The position numbers and the translations under genes are program-made. Shown piece after piece: positions 1 to 12,916 of a stretch of 64,000 nucleotides of DNA (the first letter of the stretch is position 1; each line of letters starts with the position of its first letter). The notes under the pieces are model-generated. The model was not told where the DNA came from, made no database searches, and saw only the letters and a program-made list of their open reading frames with translations. Origin of the DNA: Leptodactylus fallax (taxonomy: Eukaryota > Chordata > Amphibia > Anura > Leptodactylidae); assembly GCA_947044405.1 (NCBI GenBank), contig CAMRHE010000357.1, positions 1,163,501-1,227,500 on the forward strand, in the 5' to 3' direction.

Positions 1-2452
1 AAACCTCTCCTATGCCTTACTTTCGGGGGGTGTCTTATTTTCGGGGAAACACGGTAGCAGAACTGAGCAGCACTGATATGACTAAAGCTCTGGTGAGCTA
101 GAACTCTTACTGTATCTACATCTATGCATGTGCCCCACTCCCTTATGCCTTCTTTCTCCCCATTTACCTCTCTATAGACGTCTATGAACTGCAGTCTGCC
201 TTCAGTGAAGATGGGACTAAGGAGTGAATAGAGCAGATAAGCATACAGGAATGGAGCCAATGAAATATATTACAAAGTTTCTAATATTTAGATTCAGTTT
301 TATATACCTGAACTACTCATTAGCAAAAAATATTTGAAACACCAGTTACTCTTTAAAGTTTAATAGCCAAGTGGCATGGTAATTCATCACATAGTAGCAT
401 ATACGGTGTCAGCACAGACAGCCAAAGACCACCCACTGCAGAAAGCAAATACCACTATTCCTGGTTGGCTCTGGCAGGATGATGTACAGTACAGTGAAGC
501 AAAACTTAGCAGGTTCAGGGTTTATTTACCATACCAAGAAGTCATGCCTGCAAGCACAAGAGGTATAACATCTATGGAAAGTGCTGGGAAGACTGCACAG
601 CACAAGAAAACAGCTACTAGTAATATTTCTGCCTATATTTAGACCGTCATGTCTTCTTATAATCAACATCCACGTAAATGTTTAACTGCAGGAGATAAAT
701 GCCCCTCTGCTGTTAAAGCTATCTCGTGTTAGCGAACGGCAGAATACAGGCGCACAGTTACAGCTTGTATAACACACTTAGCTTCATACATTTTAAATGG
801 GATCTATTTTTACTTACCTGATCTGTTTTATTTCTTGGCAGCTCTGATGCTAGAGGAGAGAGCATCACACTCAGTGTCATAAAACACAGGCTTCTGGCCT
901 TTTACAGTCTTCAGATTGCAATCTTTACTCTTATTTTCCAGTACAGCTCACATTAAGTTTGGAGAATCTTTCCGCTGCACTATTTCCTATTTAAGACTAA
1001 TTTCCTGTTGTAAAGAATCCATATCCCAAGCTCTGCTGAAGCCTCAGTTTCTGTTTCTGTAGATGTCAGAAGCTTGATAACTTGATTATAGAACGTGCCG
1101 CTCATAATCCATTTTATTAATATATGTTAAATATCATGACAGAGTCCTGAAGCAAAGGTTGGAAACCAACAGTATGACAACTATTTTGGCTTAGCTCTTT
1201 GGGCATTTTGTATTTGCACACAAATCATAGAACATGTAATAAAGACAGTCATAAGGTCTTCTAAGACTAATACACATAGTGGTAGTCATCCATGGGATTG
1301 CAAAATAATGAGTAATATTTAACCCTTGCTAAATTGGTTTATTGATTAATCAACGTACATTAACTGTTTATACAAATTTGTTACTAGATGATCACTGCAA
1401 CATTGTCTGTAAGGTCCATTCATTATATCAATGGAAATTCAATAATAAAAATTGGCCTTTTACCTATAAACATTACCTCAGTAGCCTGTACGTAAAAAAG
1501 CTGAACTACGTCCCTGGAGGGGAATAACTTTAATATTACACCAGGATTGTGTGTCTATATGCTACAAAAGTGGAGATATAAGCAGTTAAAGACACAATTT
1601 GGAATGAGATCTGTATTTGCAGCTTTACCAATCATAAAACAACATTCCGTAACTTAATAGTACATATGAATATAAGAAACTTTGTTATATATCTTAGTAA
1701 GGAAATATGTTTCCTTTTTGGCATATTAGGCTGTTCTCCTCCTACTTATCTTCTTATCAGCCTATTTGTTTACTTAGAAACCTAGTCATATCCCGCCTCA
1801 CACAAAGAACTCTCTGGAGGGAGGAGGAGGCTGATAATTGATGTATTCCCTCATTCTGTGCACTGGTAGCCTGTTATCTGTAGCATAGCAGTATTAAAGG
1901 CACTATCGACTCACAGAATAGCAGAGTGCAGCAGAAGTTATCTGTATGTATTTTCCATCAGCCTCCTGCTCCCCTCCACATCATAGATTAATATATAAAA
2001 GGTAACTCAGCTTGATAAATGGAGAAGGATACATATTTCTTTAGTAAGATATGTTACAAAGTTTTGTATATTCACATGTACTATTCATTTAAAAAAGTTT
2101 TTTGCTTTTTTTTAGAATTCATGATACGCTTTATAGTTGGTAGCTCCGCTTCTGTGGCACACAGAACCACGGCCTGGCACAGGTTTGAAACGGAGATTCT
2201 CTGCTTTAAAACACTAATGGTTCTAGATGCTACGAAGCCCAACATATCAGCATCTAAAGTTACCTTTCCTCCAGCCTCGCAGTGTAATACATCTGCTCAG
2301 AAAACAGGCCAATGTAACTCAGCTAATTTGCATAAAGACTTCTAAAATGATGTTTATAGGTAAACAGGCAGTTTTTAACATAACAGAGGGAAAGCATAAA
2401 AGGATATCTCATATTCTACCTGACCAGTGCTTTGGGTTTAGTAGTGAAAATC
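1..2452. other. Intronic DNA, mostly single-copy in appearance
   Basis: Bases 1-56 (TTTCGGGG repeated, with TGTCTTATTTTCGG) look like the cut end of a dispersed frog repeat. The rest is AT-rich with no convincing exon. The open frames at 376-642 and 1342-1527 have no recognisable domain or splice support. Confidence 0.5.
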
Positions 2453-2781
2453 CTGCTTAGGGTGGGGCCCCAGGTTGCGAAAACACTGTGTTTTGCATTA
2501 CCTGCAAGGTGGATGGAATTGTGGCTGATCCCATCCACACATTACAGAAACAAATCCACAGTGGAAAAGCGGTCACTTTTTGAAAATCGCAGCATGTCAA
2601 TTATACCCACGGAAACATTGGTGTTTTCCGTAAAGGTATAATAGAGGCAGAAAGTCTGCAGAGGAAAACTCTGTGGACATTATGTGAAAAATGTTGCAGA
2701 AAAAAAAGCAATGCATTTTCACCACAGTCTTTTCTGCAGTGTTTTTTGGCTGTGACTCCCTATGTGGGGCCTTAGCCTAAT
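2453..2781 (+). mobile_element. Palindromic MITE, 'GGCCCCACGT' family (long subfamily)
   Basis: The left end is TAGGGTGGGGCCCCAGGTTG and the right end is CTATGTGGGGCCTTAGCC, inverted and imperfect. The interior carries GTGGATGG, GCAGCATGTCAATTATACC and ACTCTGTGGAC blocks that recur at 3905-4246, 7651-8562 and 9849-10115. It is non-autonomous with no coding potential. The superfamily was not determined. Confidence 0.75.
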
Positions 2782-3683
2782 AGTTTTCTTTTACATGATA
2801 AATACTGTATACTGTAAGTAGTCCAACTCTTTGGGGTTTTCCCACAAAAGACATTCATGGCATATCCACAAGATAAGCCATAAATGTCTGATAAATGTAG
2901 GTCCCAGCTAATGGAGCAGATTTACTAATACTGTCTATTTTTTAGGAAGTGCAAACCTAAGACTAGACAGTCTTAAAATGCACCAGATTTATCAAAGTGG
3001 CTGAGGATGAACAATAAATTTGGTGTATCTTTAGACTGTCTACAGTAAAGCCAGACATAGTACAGAAGTAGCTGTTGGAAAAACACTAGTTTCTGCAAGC
3101 TCAGCTCATATGTACTGAATGGTGCAGGGGAAGAAGCTGCCGCCAGACTTACCTCTCTGAGAATAAAAGGACTGGGAAGTCAAAATTGGTAATACCTCAT
3201 ATACATTAAATGGGCGACCAAACCTATTTGTTGGCTTACTTTGTGACAGAACTTTACTACAAGTCTGGTGCACATTGTCACGTACTCATAAATTTATTCA
3301 TTATTTATTTACCAAGTTATTCACAATTCTATAGTTTAGTTAAGTTTATACATGGCCTCTTAAAAAGATTCAAGCCAAAGCAATTTTTAGGAAATGTTAA
3401 ATTAAATAAAATGTAAAGGCATTTCTTATACCTGAACAAGTCTACACCCCTTTTCCCCAGCAATCATGAAACTCTGGCAAATTCACCAAAGAAAACAAAT
3501 ATCACATACGACTGCAATAAAATATATAAAAACAGTATTTTCATGACAGACACTCTTCAACTCTTTTTCTTCTAAATCTTTTACCATCTCCAAGCCATGT
3601 TACAGAGCACATTACAGTGATACGGTAAATAACATACATTTGTTATGTATGTCACTTTTCTAGATTTGGAGAAAAACAGCTTT
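2782..3683. other. Intronic DNA, no gene seen
   Basis: A degenerate 'mutual-range' type MITE fragment (CCACAAGATAAGCC) may lie near 2830-2910. Nothing else is recognised. Confidence 0.5.
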
Positions 3684-3904
3684 AGGCTAAGGCCCCAAGT
3701 TGTGGAAACGCAGTTTTTTTTGTTGCAGATTTTGCTGCGTTTTTTTGAGCCAAAGCCAGGGGTGGATTTAGCAGAAGGGAGAAGTATTAGTGCTTCCTAT
3801 ATATTTCCCATTCCTTTTGTAGCCTTTCTTGGCTTTGGCTCAAAAAACCGCAACAAAATCTGCAACATAAAAAGCTGTGTTTCCGCAACATGGGTCCACA
3901 GCCT
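3684..3904 (+). mobile_element. Palindromic MITE, 'GGCCCCACGT' family (short subfamily)
   Basis: Ends AGGCTAAGGCCCCAAGTTGT and TGGGTCCACAGCCTTAGGCT are inverted. Inner arms GTTGCAGATTTTGCTGCG and CGCAACAAAATCTGCAAC form a near-complete hairpin around TTCCTATATATTTCCC. It abuts the next copy and shares the CCTTAGGCT junction. Confidence 0.8.
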
Positions 3905-4246
3905 TAGGCTGAATCCCCACGTTGAGAAAACGCAGCGTTTTTACCGTACCTGCAAAGTGAATGGAATTCTGGTTAATCCCATTCACAGATTGCAGAAAAA
4001 AATCGGCAGCGGAAAAGCTGTGCTTTCAAAAACACCCGCGATTTTGAAAATCACACCATGTCAATTATTCCTGCGGAAACGCTGGCATTTTCCATATAGA
4101 TATAATAAGGGAAGAAAGTCCACAGAGAAAAGCTCTGCGAAAATGCAATGAAAAAACTGCAGAAAAGAACGTGATGCGTTTCTGCTGCGTTTTTTTTCTG
4201 CAGCGTATTTTTTTGCTGATAGTCGCTACGTGGGTCCTTAGCCTTA
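3905..4246 (+). mobile_element. Palindromic MITE, 'GGCCCCACGT' family (long subfamily), abutting copy
   Basis: It starts at GAATCCCCACGTTGAG and ends CTACGTGGGTCCTTAGCC. The interior matches the long subfamily, with GTGAATGGAATTCTGG and CACACCATGTCAATTATTCC. It stands head-to-tail with the copy at 3684-3904. Confidence 0.78.
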
Positions 4247-6479
4247 AAGTCTTAGGAAAATGAGATAGGTGGTGTACAGGGGAAGGCCTTTAGCTCCCTG
4301 GAGCACTCCTCTTGCCACTTAGATCCCTACCATCTTCTGCCCCCACCACCCCATGCAGTGAGAGTTGATCCTTTCCAATGCTATATCACCCATCTCACTT
4401 GTGCACCTACAGTGCACCAATTGCCTCATTTGCATAAGACATTAAAGTTTTTTTTTTCCAAAATTACAATGTGCCCTGTAATGCAGTCGTGGCAGTTAAA
4501 TATACTTGGGGGAGGTGGTAGACCCCCTTTAAAGATATTGTCTGAGATTTGAAGAAATGAAGCTAACATGAGAAAATTATATAAACTAATAAAAAAATAT
4601 TGTCACCTGACTATATTCCATTTACTTCCATGCGGCACTGACATACCGTATATCCATGTGACTGCTAATGCCAAACATTGGTCTGATCATTCTCATGGTG
4701 TACATGCTAACATTACTAGTGAGCTCTATGACTGGCTGCAGTGGTCTTGTAAGCGTATGGCAAATTACTGCTGCAAGAAAATAAACAAAAACTGCCAAAG
4801 ACCACCAGAATGCTGCATTTCTTTCAATTAGCTTCATTTCCTCAAGTCCCAGCCAAGCAGCAGACATTGTGCCAATGTTTTCTTTAAAGGGGTTTCCAAC
4901 TTATTTTTATTGATGTCCTGTCTTCAGGTTATGTCATCAATAAGAGGTCAGTGGGGATCTGACACCCAGAACCTCAGTTATCGGCAGTGAGCTTTTCAAT
5001 GATTACACCCTGTGAAAGATCCTCAGTGCGCCAACACCGCTGTGGCCCCACCTGAGTCCTCTTTCATATAAAAACCACACTCACCGCCAGTGAGTGCCGG
5101 GTTCACCAGATAAATACAAGACAAGCCTTCTAAATTTTATATATTTATTAACCCCTAAATGGGTCGGTATTAAAATCTAACATATACAGTTCAGAACAGA
5201 TATGCAGATATATGCAAGCATTAACAGTTACTAGTTACAAGATACAGTACAAATAAAATAAAAGGGATAAAGGTGAAATGATTACTTTACCACACATATC
5301 CTGGATGGGGCTCTATAGTCCAACACTCACACATAGCATGTGGAGATCACCAGTGGAGGCCGTTTAGCATGTGGCATTAAAACAATAATCCAGCCTGCAT
5401 GCTTTTTACACAGTCTCTCAGCATTAGTCCAGTAGTCTCAACAGAATCTCATCACAGCAGCCTCTCCTCATGGTCTGTCTGTGTCAACTCCCTCGCATGA
5501 TCTCCATAGCATCAACTCTATAGCATAATCTCCTCCCACTGACTCTTACCTCATCTTTCATACCCTTTATGCCACCTCCCAGAATGAGGTCACCGGCGGA
5601 ACCTGGTCTCATAGAATAATCCACTCAAATCCAGATCTTTTGTATGTAGATGAGACCAAATGACCTGATACAATGTTATCAGCCATATCTGGTCAAGCAG
5701 TGCAGCTGGACAATGCATGTTTGTTTGATCAGCCAGGACTGTGTATGAATTCAATGGAGCCCTATTGTTCCAACCCGGCCACTACTGCCAATATACACCT
5801 AGGCTCATAGCTGCGCACAGTATGAATAAATGGAACTAGAGAGAAATACGCTACCCAGAGACCAAAATACAGCTGAGTTATAGCCACACTTAAGCAGAAT
5901 CATCACACACCCCACACTGTTAAACTGTGTCTACCTATTGCTTGTGTGAGCTCTATGTTCACTGGAAAATTATCACATGTACAGTACTGTTTCCCACTTC
6001 ACTTGTCTGATAATAGGTAACTGTTGTCATTTTATTAATATGTTCACATGTAAACATGATTTACTCATTTGATATAAAAATAATTTGTATGTAGTACATC
6101 TAGATGTAGAATGTTAAAATGGCATTGCATAGTGAACATATACGGTACTTTAAATCTGATTTCACATGAATACCACAAATGTAATTAATATTTATTGTAA
6201 ATAACAGTGTAAGTATCTGTAATGTAAGATAGCCACAGAAACATCTATGGAGAAGATAGAATTACAGTTATCACTGTAAAGGCATACAAATGACAAGATA
6301 TTTACATGATTTTCCATGGAAATTACTGTACACTACAAAATAGTGTGAAAGACTCAGCCCCAGCCTAGAGGTTTACACTTAGAGATGTAACAAGCATGAA
6401 ATTATCAATTACCATCTCTCAATTCTGTCATGTTGGATCAATCATGCATCATTTACATGGCCTATTATACAACACCATA
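4247..6479. other. Intronic DNA with a short MITE and an unclassified repeat-like stretch
   Basis: At 4887-5010 there is a fragment of the frog MITE type with TTTAAAGGGG, ATGTCATCAATAAGAGG and GATCTGACACCC. From about 5015 to 5800 the composition is less AT-rich and reminiscent of an LTR-type element (TTTATTAACCCCTAAATGGG), but I found no paired LTR and do not classify it. The minus-strand open frame at 4622-4867 has no recognised domain. Confidence 0.4.
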
Positions 6480-6645
6480 CTGGATGATATCTACTCCCAT
6501 TTCATAAAGTGATATTCTATATTGGTGGGGGTTCCAGAGGTCAGACCCCGAACGATTACTAAAGTGATAGCATATCCTAAGGCTATGCCATCACTTGATG
6601 AGGTGGGGATAACCCTTAAATACCCAAGTTGTCTGGTATTTACAT
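6480..6645 (+). mobile_element. Short MITE fragment (GGTCAGACCCC type)
   Basis: AAAGTGATATTCTATATTGG, GGGGGTTCCAGAGGTCAGAC and AGTGATAGCATATCCTAAGG form the imperfect inverted structure seen in other short MITEs of this window (36627-37020). It is non-coding. Confidence 0.45.
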
Positions 6646-7064
6646 GGACAAGGGAATATTTCCTAAACTCTGGAAGAGTAGGCAAGTCTCTTACAAAGCC
6701 TGCTAGTAGCTATCACTTAGAAGAGCTCACTCAAAAAAAAAAAAAAAAACTTTAAAAAAACTGGCACTCTAACCTTGAAAAAGATGTATTAAGAAGATAC
6801 CTTATGAAATGAAATAGCATAAAGTGCTGGACCACTGTACAGTAAAACAACAATGCCTGTATGGCACTAATGGCACTCAAGGCTTCTTGAAAATAACCCC
6901 TTGCAGGCAAGTATGTGTCAACAGGACATAAGGCAATGACAAAGACATAGAAAAAATCATTATAGGCAGGTGAATTCTATAATACGAACTGCATATTGGG
7001 ACAGATTTGTTAATAATGTCCAACAGTTACACAATGTAAACTTACATGACAGACTAGACAATCT
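6646..7064. other. Intronic DNA, nothing recognised
   Basis: It includes an A-run at 6733-6750. No gene, RNA or repeat family was identified. Confidence 0.5.
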
Positions 7065-7217
7065 AAGGGTTCGTGCACACGACTGAGTGTGCTATTCGAG
7101 TCTAAGCCAACTGTCTTCCAGTTCTGTGTGTCCGTTCCGACAAATCCGAATGGAACCTGCTCTAAAAATTTCAGAACAGAACACCAGAGGACACTCGGAT
7201 AGCACAATCAGTCGTTT
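7065..7217. mobile_element. Small inverted-repeat MITE
   Basis: The left end ACGACTGAGTGTGCTATTCG and the right end CGGATAGCACAATCAGTCGT are inverted copies, matching over about 21 of 23 bases including neighbours. The interior is about 90 bp with no coding sequence. Confidence 0.65.
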
Positions 7218-7650
7218 GCAAAGTAGTCAGACTAAGGAGTCTGACTTTATACTAATTATTTGCTGGCTTACTTTACTCCAAAAAATGTTCCTACATTTTG
7301 GTGCCATATTTTTCACCATGTTGCATCTTGAAGATGGTCTATGACCACCAAGACCACTAATAAACCACTTTATATGCTGTTGTAAGGGCCATTACTGCAA
7401 TGCCATCTCTGTGTCAAAGTGCAACTTTGCTACCAAAAAAAAATCAACTGTTAACACGTATGCAAATTAGCTGTTTTCTCCCTTGAGTGTAGCGATGCCT
7501 ACCAGAGCTCCCATTTTGACCTCTAATGGATACCCAGCCTAACATGAATATTATGTTTGTTATGTACATAGATCTTTATGTACAATGACCACAGGTGAAA
7601 ATGGGTGCTAGCAAACTTTCTTTATTATGTCTGCCCTATTTTTGGTATTT

Positions 7651-8562
7651 TAGGCTAAGGCCCCACGTAGCGAGTCGCAGCAAAAATGTGTTGCGGGAAA
7701 AACCGTATCGGAAATGAATTGCAGTTTTTTCCTGCAGAGTTTCTGCTTCAATTATACCTATACAGAAAACACCAGCTTTGCGGTATAATTGACATACTGC
7801 GATTTACAAAAACGCAATGGTTTTTGAAATTGCAGAATTTCCACTTCGTATATTTTTCGCTGCGGCGAAGGAGGCGTGTTCAGTTTGGTTCCTTGTGTAG
7901 GCTTCTTGTTGCTCAGTCTGAACATGGTCCTAGACAATGTAATGGATGTACAGCCACACCCGTGTTCTGAGCATTTCTCTCTGGACAGCATATAGTTAAT
8001 CTCAGCCTTGCCTGTGTGATTGACAGCCTGTCTACCAATCCAGTCTGGGGCTTGCCCAGACTTTCTATAAACAGGTTGTCAGCCCTCACATGGTCGCCGG
8101 TTATTGCTCTGACTTTGCCTGCTTTCTTTGTGTCCTTGATATTTACTGTGCTATTTCTCTGTCCTTTGGCTTGCCTTGTGACTATTCTCTTGGATTGTGA
8201 TTTCGTACTGCATTGCTCGTCTGTTACCGAACCCTTGGCTTCCTGACCTCCCTTTGTTCCATTTGTTCTGTCTTTGTTCAGTGTTGTCACTTACTCAGTA
8301 TAGGGCTCGTCTTCAGGTTGTCCTTTTACCGTTTAGGGTAACTGAGGCAATAGGAAGGGACAGTGGCTGGGGTGAGATTAGGGCTCACTTGTCTCTGTCC
8401 TTCCTCCCAGACCCCTGCAGTAGTGTCAGGGTATTGCTACATTTGGCAAGACCCTAACGGGTTAGCCAGAATCTCATCGACTTTGCAGGTACTATAAAAC
8501 GCTGCATTTTTGGCTGTGGCAAAAATCACAGCCTTTATGCTACGCGGGGCCCCGGCCTTATG
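7651..8562 (+). mobile_element. Palindromic MITE, 'GGCCCCACGT' family, split by a later insertion
   Basis: The left part (7651-7865) begins TAGGCTAAGGCCCCACGTAG. The right part (8460-8562) carries AGCCAGAATCTCATCGAC and ends ACGCGGGGCCCCGGCCTTA. The two halves are colinear with the long subfamily, so the 7866-8459 segment is an insertion or replacement. Confidence 0.7.
7866..8459. mobile_element. Pyrimidine-rich insertion, LTR-like, inside the MITE
   Basis: About 590 bp are rich in CTTGCCT, CCTTGGCTT and TTCCTGACCTCC blocks, unlike the AT-rich surroundings. Sequence of this texture occurs in frog LTR retroelements as I recall them, but I see no TG...CA ends or partner LTR. The open frames on both strands here (about 75-125 codons) have no recognised domain. 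Confidence 0.35.
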
Positions 8563-9848
8563 GAATTTTAACAGGGCTGAGCCACTATTGTAAGTTGTGA
8601 CATAGCCACATGAATGGTCATAACTTGCTGATAGGTGGTCATCTGACCACTATCTTCAGCAGTCAAATAGAGAAGGAATGAAGTAACAAGATGTTGACAT
8701 GTTCCCTGCTCCCTGTCCACTGACATGATTTTGATGTATTATGAAATTACTCAACCTGTATGACATAGAACTGACTTGAGAAACTATCATTTATTTTATG
8801 CCTGAAAATCAAATGCATTTACAGATGCACATTCAGTATAATCTGTTCATAGTAATCTTACCCAAAACACAGTATAACATCTGGTAATACGGCATAAGAA
8901 AACAATAGAACTATTGGTTTGGTTAATATGGCCACAGCATAAACTAGTAAAACAAGAGATGGCAGTCAAACACTTGTTAGGGTGACAGCTATCTCACCTA
9001 TCTCTCTTCATATGCATGCTTGGCTTTTATTCATATCTAAGATTTATACAAAACCTATTGTAAAAGTAAAAACAGTACCAAAGTACCGTATAGTGCACTG
9101 TCTAACAAACATAAGTATGTAATTATAGACATTTACTACCCACGATAATATACAGCTTGAATCTACAGTATGAAGATAAGGAATATTTCTCAAAAGTTAA
9201 CTTTAAGCTGGAAATTGGATTTGGAATTTCATGGGATTTCACGATTATAGAATCTTAGCTGTAAATAATGCATATCACATAATGTAAAACTACTGTAATG
9301 TAAAAAATTTCTAGGCCATGTCATGGTCTATCTGTGTCGTTGTCAAGTAGCAAGTGCAAAGAGAGAGTCAGTTACAATGACATATCTATCTACCTGTTGT
9401 CATCACCTTACTCGCACAGCTGGTGGAGTTAAAGGGAAGAAGTGCTAATACCAGTGCATTTTATTAAGCCATGAACAGATTTGCATTCATTTCTGGCAGA
9501 TTTTAATTTCTTTTTGTAAAATTACTACATGTGTAAGCTGAAGTATTCTATCCATTTAGAAACAGACAAACCCATTATAAGTCAATGGATTTAAAAAAAG
9601 ATCTTAAGGTGCATTAAACAGATCATAGAGGATCTGTAACATCTATCATGGATGTTACAAAAACAAAAGCCATGACGTGAACAATGAAAAATTCTGGATT
9701 GATCAATCACATAATAGAAACATATTTCTACTTGTTAGCAAAAAACCTTCTAGGTCTCTTATACTCCCCTATGTATAACTTGTGTTCAGACAGGAAACTG
9801 CTATAAGTGATAATAGTATGGGAGCCATTAGTTTATTTGTGAAATACA
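8563..9848. other. Intronic DNA, nothing recognised
   Basis: AT-rich sequence with no open frame of note, no repeat family and no tandem array that I could identify. Confidence 0.5.
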
Positions 9849-10115
9849 GCCCCATGTAGCGGGCCACAGCAAAAAAGCGATGTGGGAAAAACCACGGTGG
9901 CAACACATCATGTTTTTTACCGCAGCATTTTTCACAGAAAGTCCGCAGAGGAAACTTTTTCTGCTTCAATTATACCAATAGGGAAACCGCTGGCGTTTCC
10001 ATAGGTATAATTGACATGCTGAGATTTACAAAAATGCAACAGTTTTTGAAATTGCAGAATTTCCACTTCGTATATTTTTCTGCAATGTGTGGATGGGATT
10101 AGCCAGAATCAGAGA
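9849..10115 (+). mobile_element. Palindromic MITE, 'GGCCCCACGT' family, 3'-truncated
   Basis: AGCCCCATGTAGCGGGCC begins the copy; AGGTATAATTGACATGC and GATGGGATTAGCCAGAATC match the copies at 7651 and 18291. The terminal inverted end is missing. Confidence 0.7.
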
Positions 10116-11535
10116 AGAGGTGGGAAAGATGTGACATGAGATATACCCAAAGAGTCTATAAAGTTAAAGGTACCATATGATTGCCCAGCAGCATTATTTA
10201 TAATAAATGTCCTTAAAAAGATAAGGAATGACTTTCAAAAGGAAAGTAAAAGTACAATAATAATAATAATAATAAGTAATAGTAGTAATAATAATATGTA
10301 ATAGAAATACATGTAATAAAATAGATTTAGTATTGTAACAAGATGGTAATCATTTATTCTATGTTGGCTACAAAACACGCAAAACATGGTAACCAAGAAA
10401 AGACTGTGGAGTCAGAGTTGGAGTCATGGTGATGGTCAGTTATGGGTGGTCATAGCTGAAATTGGTAGAAATTTACCAATTAAACTTGGGATGAAAAATA
10501 AGAGGACTAAATATTATATGATACTAAACATGTATAATAGGTTTAAATTGTAATCATATAAACATATTTTGCCTTCTATCAATCTAAGACCTTTAATCAA
10601 AAAAACTTTCAGCCACTTGTGAAGGGGCGAGAGTCGCAAATAGAATCAGAGTATGAAAAATCAAGCTGTTGGAGTCAAAGTCAAATTCTGGCTTACTGAC
10701 TGTATAAAATTATACTACATGTGCAGTAATGTTATAATCTGATTGATGTGGGCAACAGCAAATATTATGTCACAACATAAAATAAAACTTAACAGCAAAA
10801 TAGTATATCAAGATTTGTGAATAATAGCAAACATCCATCAGAAAGATATGACGAAGTTTAACCACAGCTATAAAAAATACAACAAATACTGTTCAAACTA
10901 CTGTATAACGCTGTAATAGGATGCAATGGCATTGAGATACAGTACACAAGCTGCATGTCATAAGTCATTACAGTGGAATATGTACTCACTTGTGCTGACT
11001 GTGATCCAAAGAACAACCAAACACTTAAAGCAGTTAGCACATAAAAAGCTTAAGACAGCAAAGGAAAATAAAATCTAAAACATGCACTGTTTCTGCTGCA
11101 CGTTCCTTTCTCATGGAAGAAAAGAAAAATATGCACCATGTGTTCAACTACGCAGAAAGGTTTGTTTAGAACATGAGCCCTTATTAGGTAATCTTTTTTG
11201 AAGATGGGTAAGTAGAATCAAACTGTGTCTGTAAACTATTAATTGCAGAGAACTCTTCAACTACACAGAAACATAAAGGAACAGTTGCTTAGACTATTCT
11301 GAAATTGAAATGACTGATACAGGCAAAAGAAGCAAAAAAGTTGCAACACTTAAAAAAACATAAGTTTGACTTAACCAGTAAACTAAACATACCACATGTA
11401 TACAACAGAATTACATCTCAATACAACGTTCAAGTGCTGTGTGCAGCACATATAAAGCCAAACAGAGTACAATGCATCTGAAAATGGTTTATCCATGTAT
11501 TATTTTTGATCAGAAAAAGTGGCTTGACCCTGGTA
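10116..11535. other. Intronic DNA with an (ATA)n stretch
   Basis: A trinucleotide microsatellite, (ATA)n with (GTA) interruptions, lies at about 10256-10300. No gene was recognised; the 10858-11040 minus-strand open frame has no known domain. Confidence 0.5.
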
Positions 11536-11902
11536 CAGATGCATATCAATAAATTAGAATATTTTTGAAACGTTCATTCATTTCAGTGATTCAGTAATTC
11601 AATTCATAATCAGCATCTTCCATAATTGTGTGTCCTACTGAACCAGACTGAGGGACCATTTAAAGGCTTAGGAAACCTTGGCAGGTGACACACTGAAATT
11701 ACAATACTGAACTTTTTTACAATATTCTAATTTTCTTAGATTTTGGTTTTCATTACCTGTAATCCATAATCAACATTTACAGAAATAAAACACTTGAAAT
11801 AGAACACTCTGTGTGTAAAAATCTAGAAAATATAGGTCACTTTTTTAATTTAATTACTGAAATAAACGTTTCAAAGATATTCTAATTTAATGAGATGCAC
11901 CT
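11536..11902. mobile_element. Mariner/Tc1-type MITE, copy 1
   Basis: The ends CAGATGCATATCAATAAATT and AATTTAATGAGATGCACCT are inverted and flanked by TA (11534-11535, 11903-11904). Inner arms with GAAACGTTCATTC and AAACGTTTCAAAGA extend the pairing. It is colinear with the copy at 21399-21776 and has no coding capacity. Confidence 0.88.
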
Positions 11903-12902
11903 ATATATGTTATCAGTTGGACTTCCAAAGACTATTTTTTTACTACTCTACTATGATGAAATGAGCCTGGAATTTTTAATTTCAGCATCTTGAGGTTTAA
12001 TCTTTTGCTTGTCCTTGACGGGATTTTTAGTAGGTGCATGGACACCACTCTCTGATCTTTCATGACAATCTGGTCTCTGAATTTAGTAGGACGTTCAGTA
12101 GAGTGTATTACATTCACATATTGCATTAGCAAATTTGTGGTGAATGAATGTGACTGTTTCCTTGAGACCGGCAGTCAATATGGATTACCAAAAATTTCTT
12201 TATTTTGAACAATGTGCTTACAGAGTGAAGTCAGCATTTACCCAGGGCATATGTACTACAGTCATACTAAAAATGTCACGGTCAAGTGGATTATTGATCT
12301 TTGTGACAACAGCATCTCTTTCATACAGAGAGTTCAGCGATGGTCAGAATACTTCATGCATTATCTGAAATTGTTATTATCATTGTCTATGTGCTTGGGA
12401 AGGAACATTTTTCAGGGAGATGAATTAGTGGAATATCCGTGAACTTAGAGAGGGGTTGATGGATAAATATAATTTAATTTGCAATATTTTTTGTATATGT
12501 GGTTGATATTTAGTCTTACTAACTTACTCCCTCTCATAAAAATAATTTAGCAATTATCTTTTTAATGCAATATAACCACCTTTGGGGACAATTGCTCATT
12601 GCTGGTCTACCATCTGTTCTTAATAACTTGGGCTGCTACCTGCAATTTTTTATTTTTTATTTTTTTGGCTCCTCATCAAAAGTTTAGCAGAGTAAGCAGA
12701 TCATGTGCATCATAAGCAGATCCAGTAAAGTAGTCTAGGTCTTCAACAAGTGAAGCATAGCCTGAATACTTATCAGCAAGTCAGATATGTACCACATTCC
12801 CAAGAACAAAGTGTTAAGATTTTTTTTTCTTTAAGAGATAAATATCATCATCATGGTTAGGGTCTCTATATAATAGTATGAATTATAATGTTTGGTTGCT
12901 TC
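11903..12902. other. Intronic DNA upstream of the LINE insertion
   Basis: Open frames near 11932-12132 (minus) and 12144-12442 (plus) overlap each other on opposite strands. None has a recognised domain or splice support. See the rejected list for a weak ribosomal-protein resemblance. Confidence 0.4.
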
Positions 12903-12916
12903 AAAATTTTTACCAT
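12903..12916. repeat. Target-site duplication, 5' copy, of the LINE at 12917
   Basis: AAAATTTTTACCAT here matches AAAATTTTTTACCAT at 17009-17023 with one T-run length difference. The preceding bases are TTC, so the nicked strand reads TTTT|GAA, close to the L1 endonuclease preference. Confidence 0.8.

Noticed and set aside
4622..4867. Minus-strand 81-codon open frame with a hydrophobic segment
   Set aside because: No family recognised, no splice signals of quality, and it overlaps an equally long open frame on the other strand.
7913..8457. Opposed open frames of 76-125 codons
   Set aside because: They fall in a pyrimidine-rich repeat-like insertion inside a MITE; no domain on either strand.
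12144..12442. Possible ancient ribosomal protein L24 pseudogene (IYPGH match, similar spacing)
   Set aside because: Only a five-residue match and a few scattered identities; not above what I expect by chance without an alignment score.
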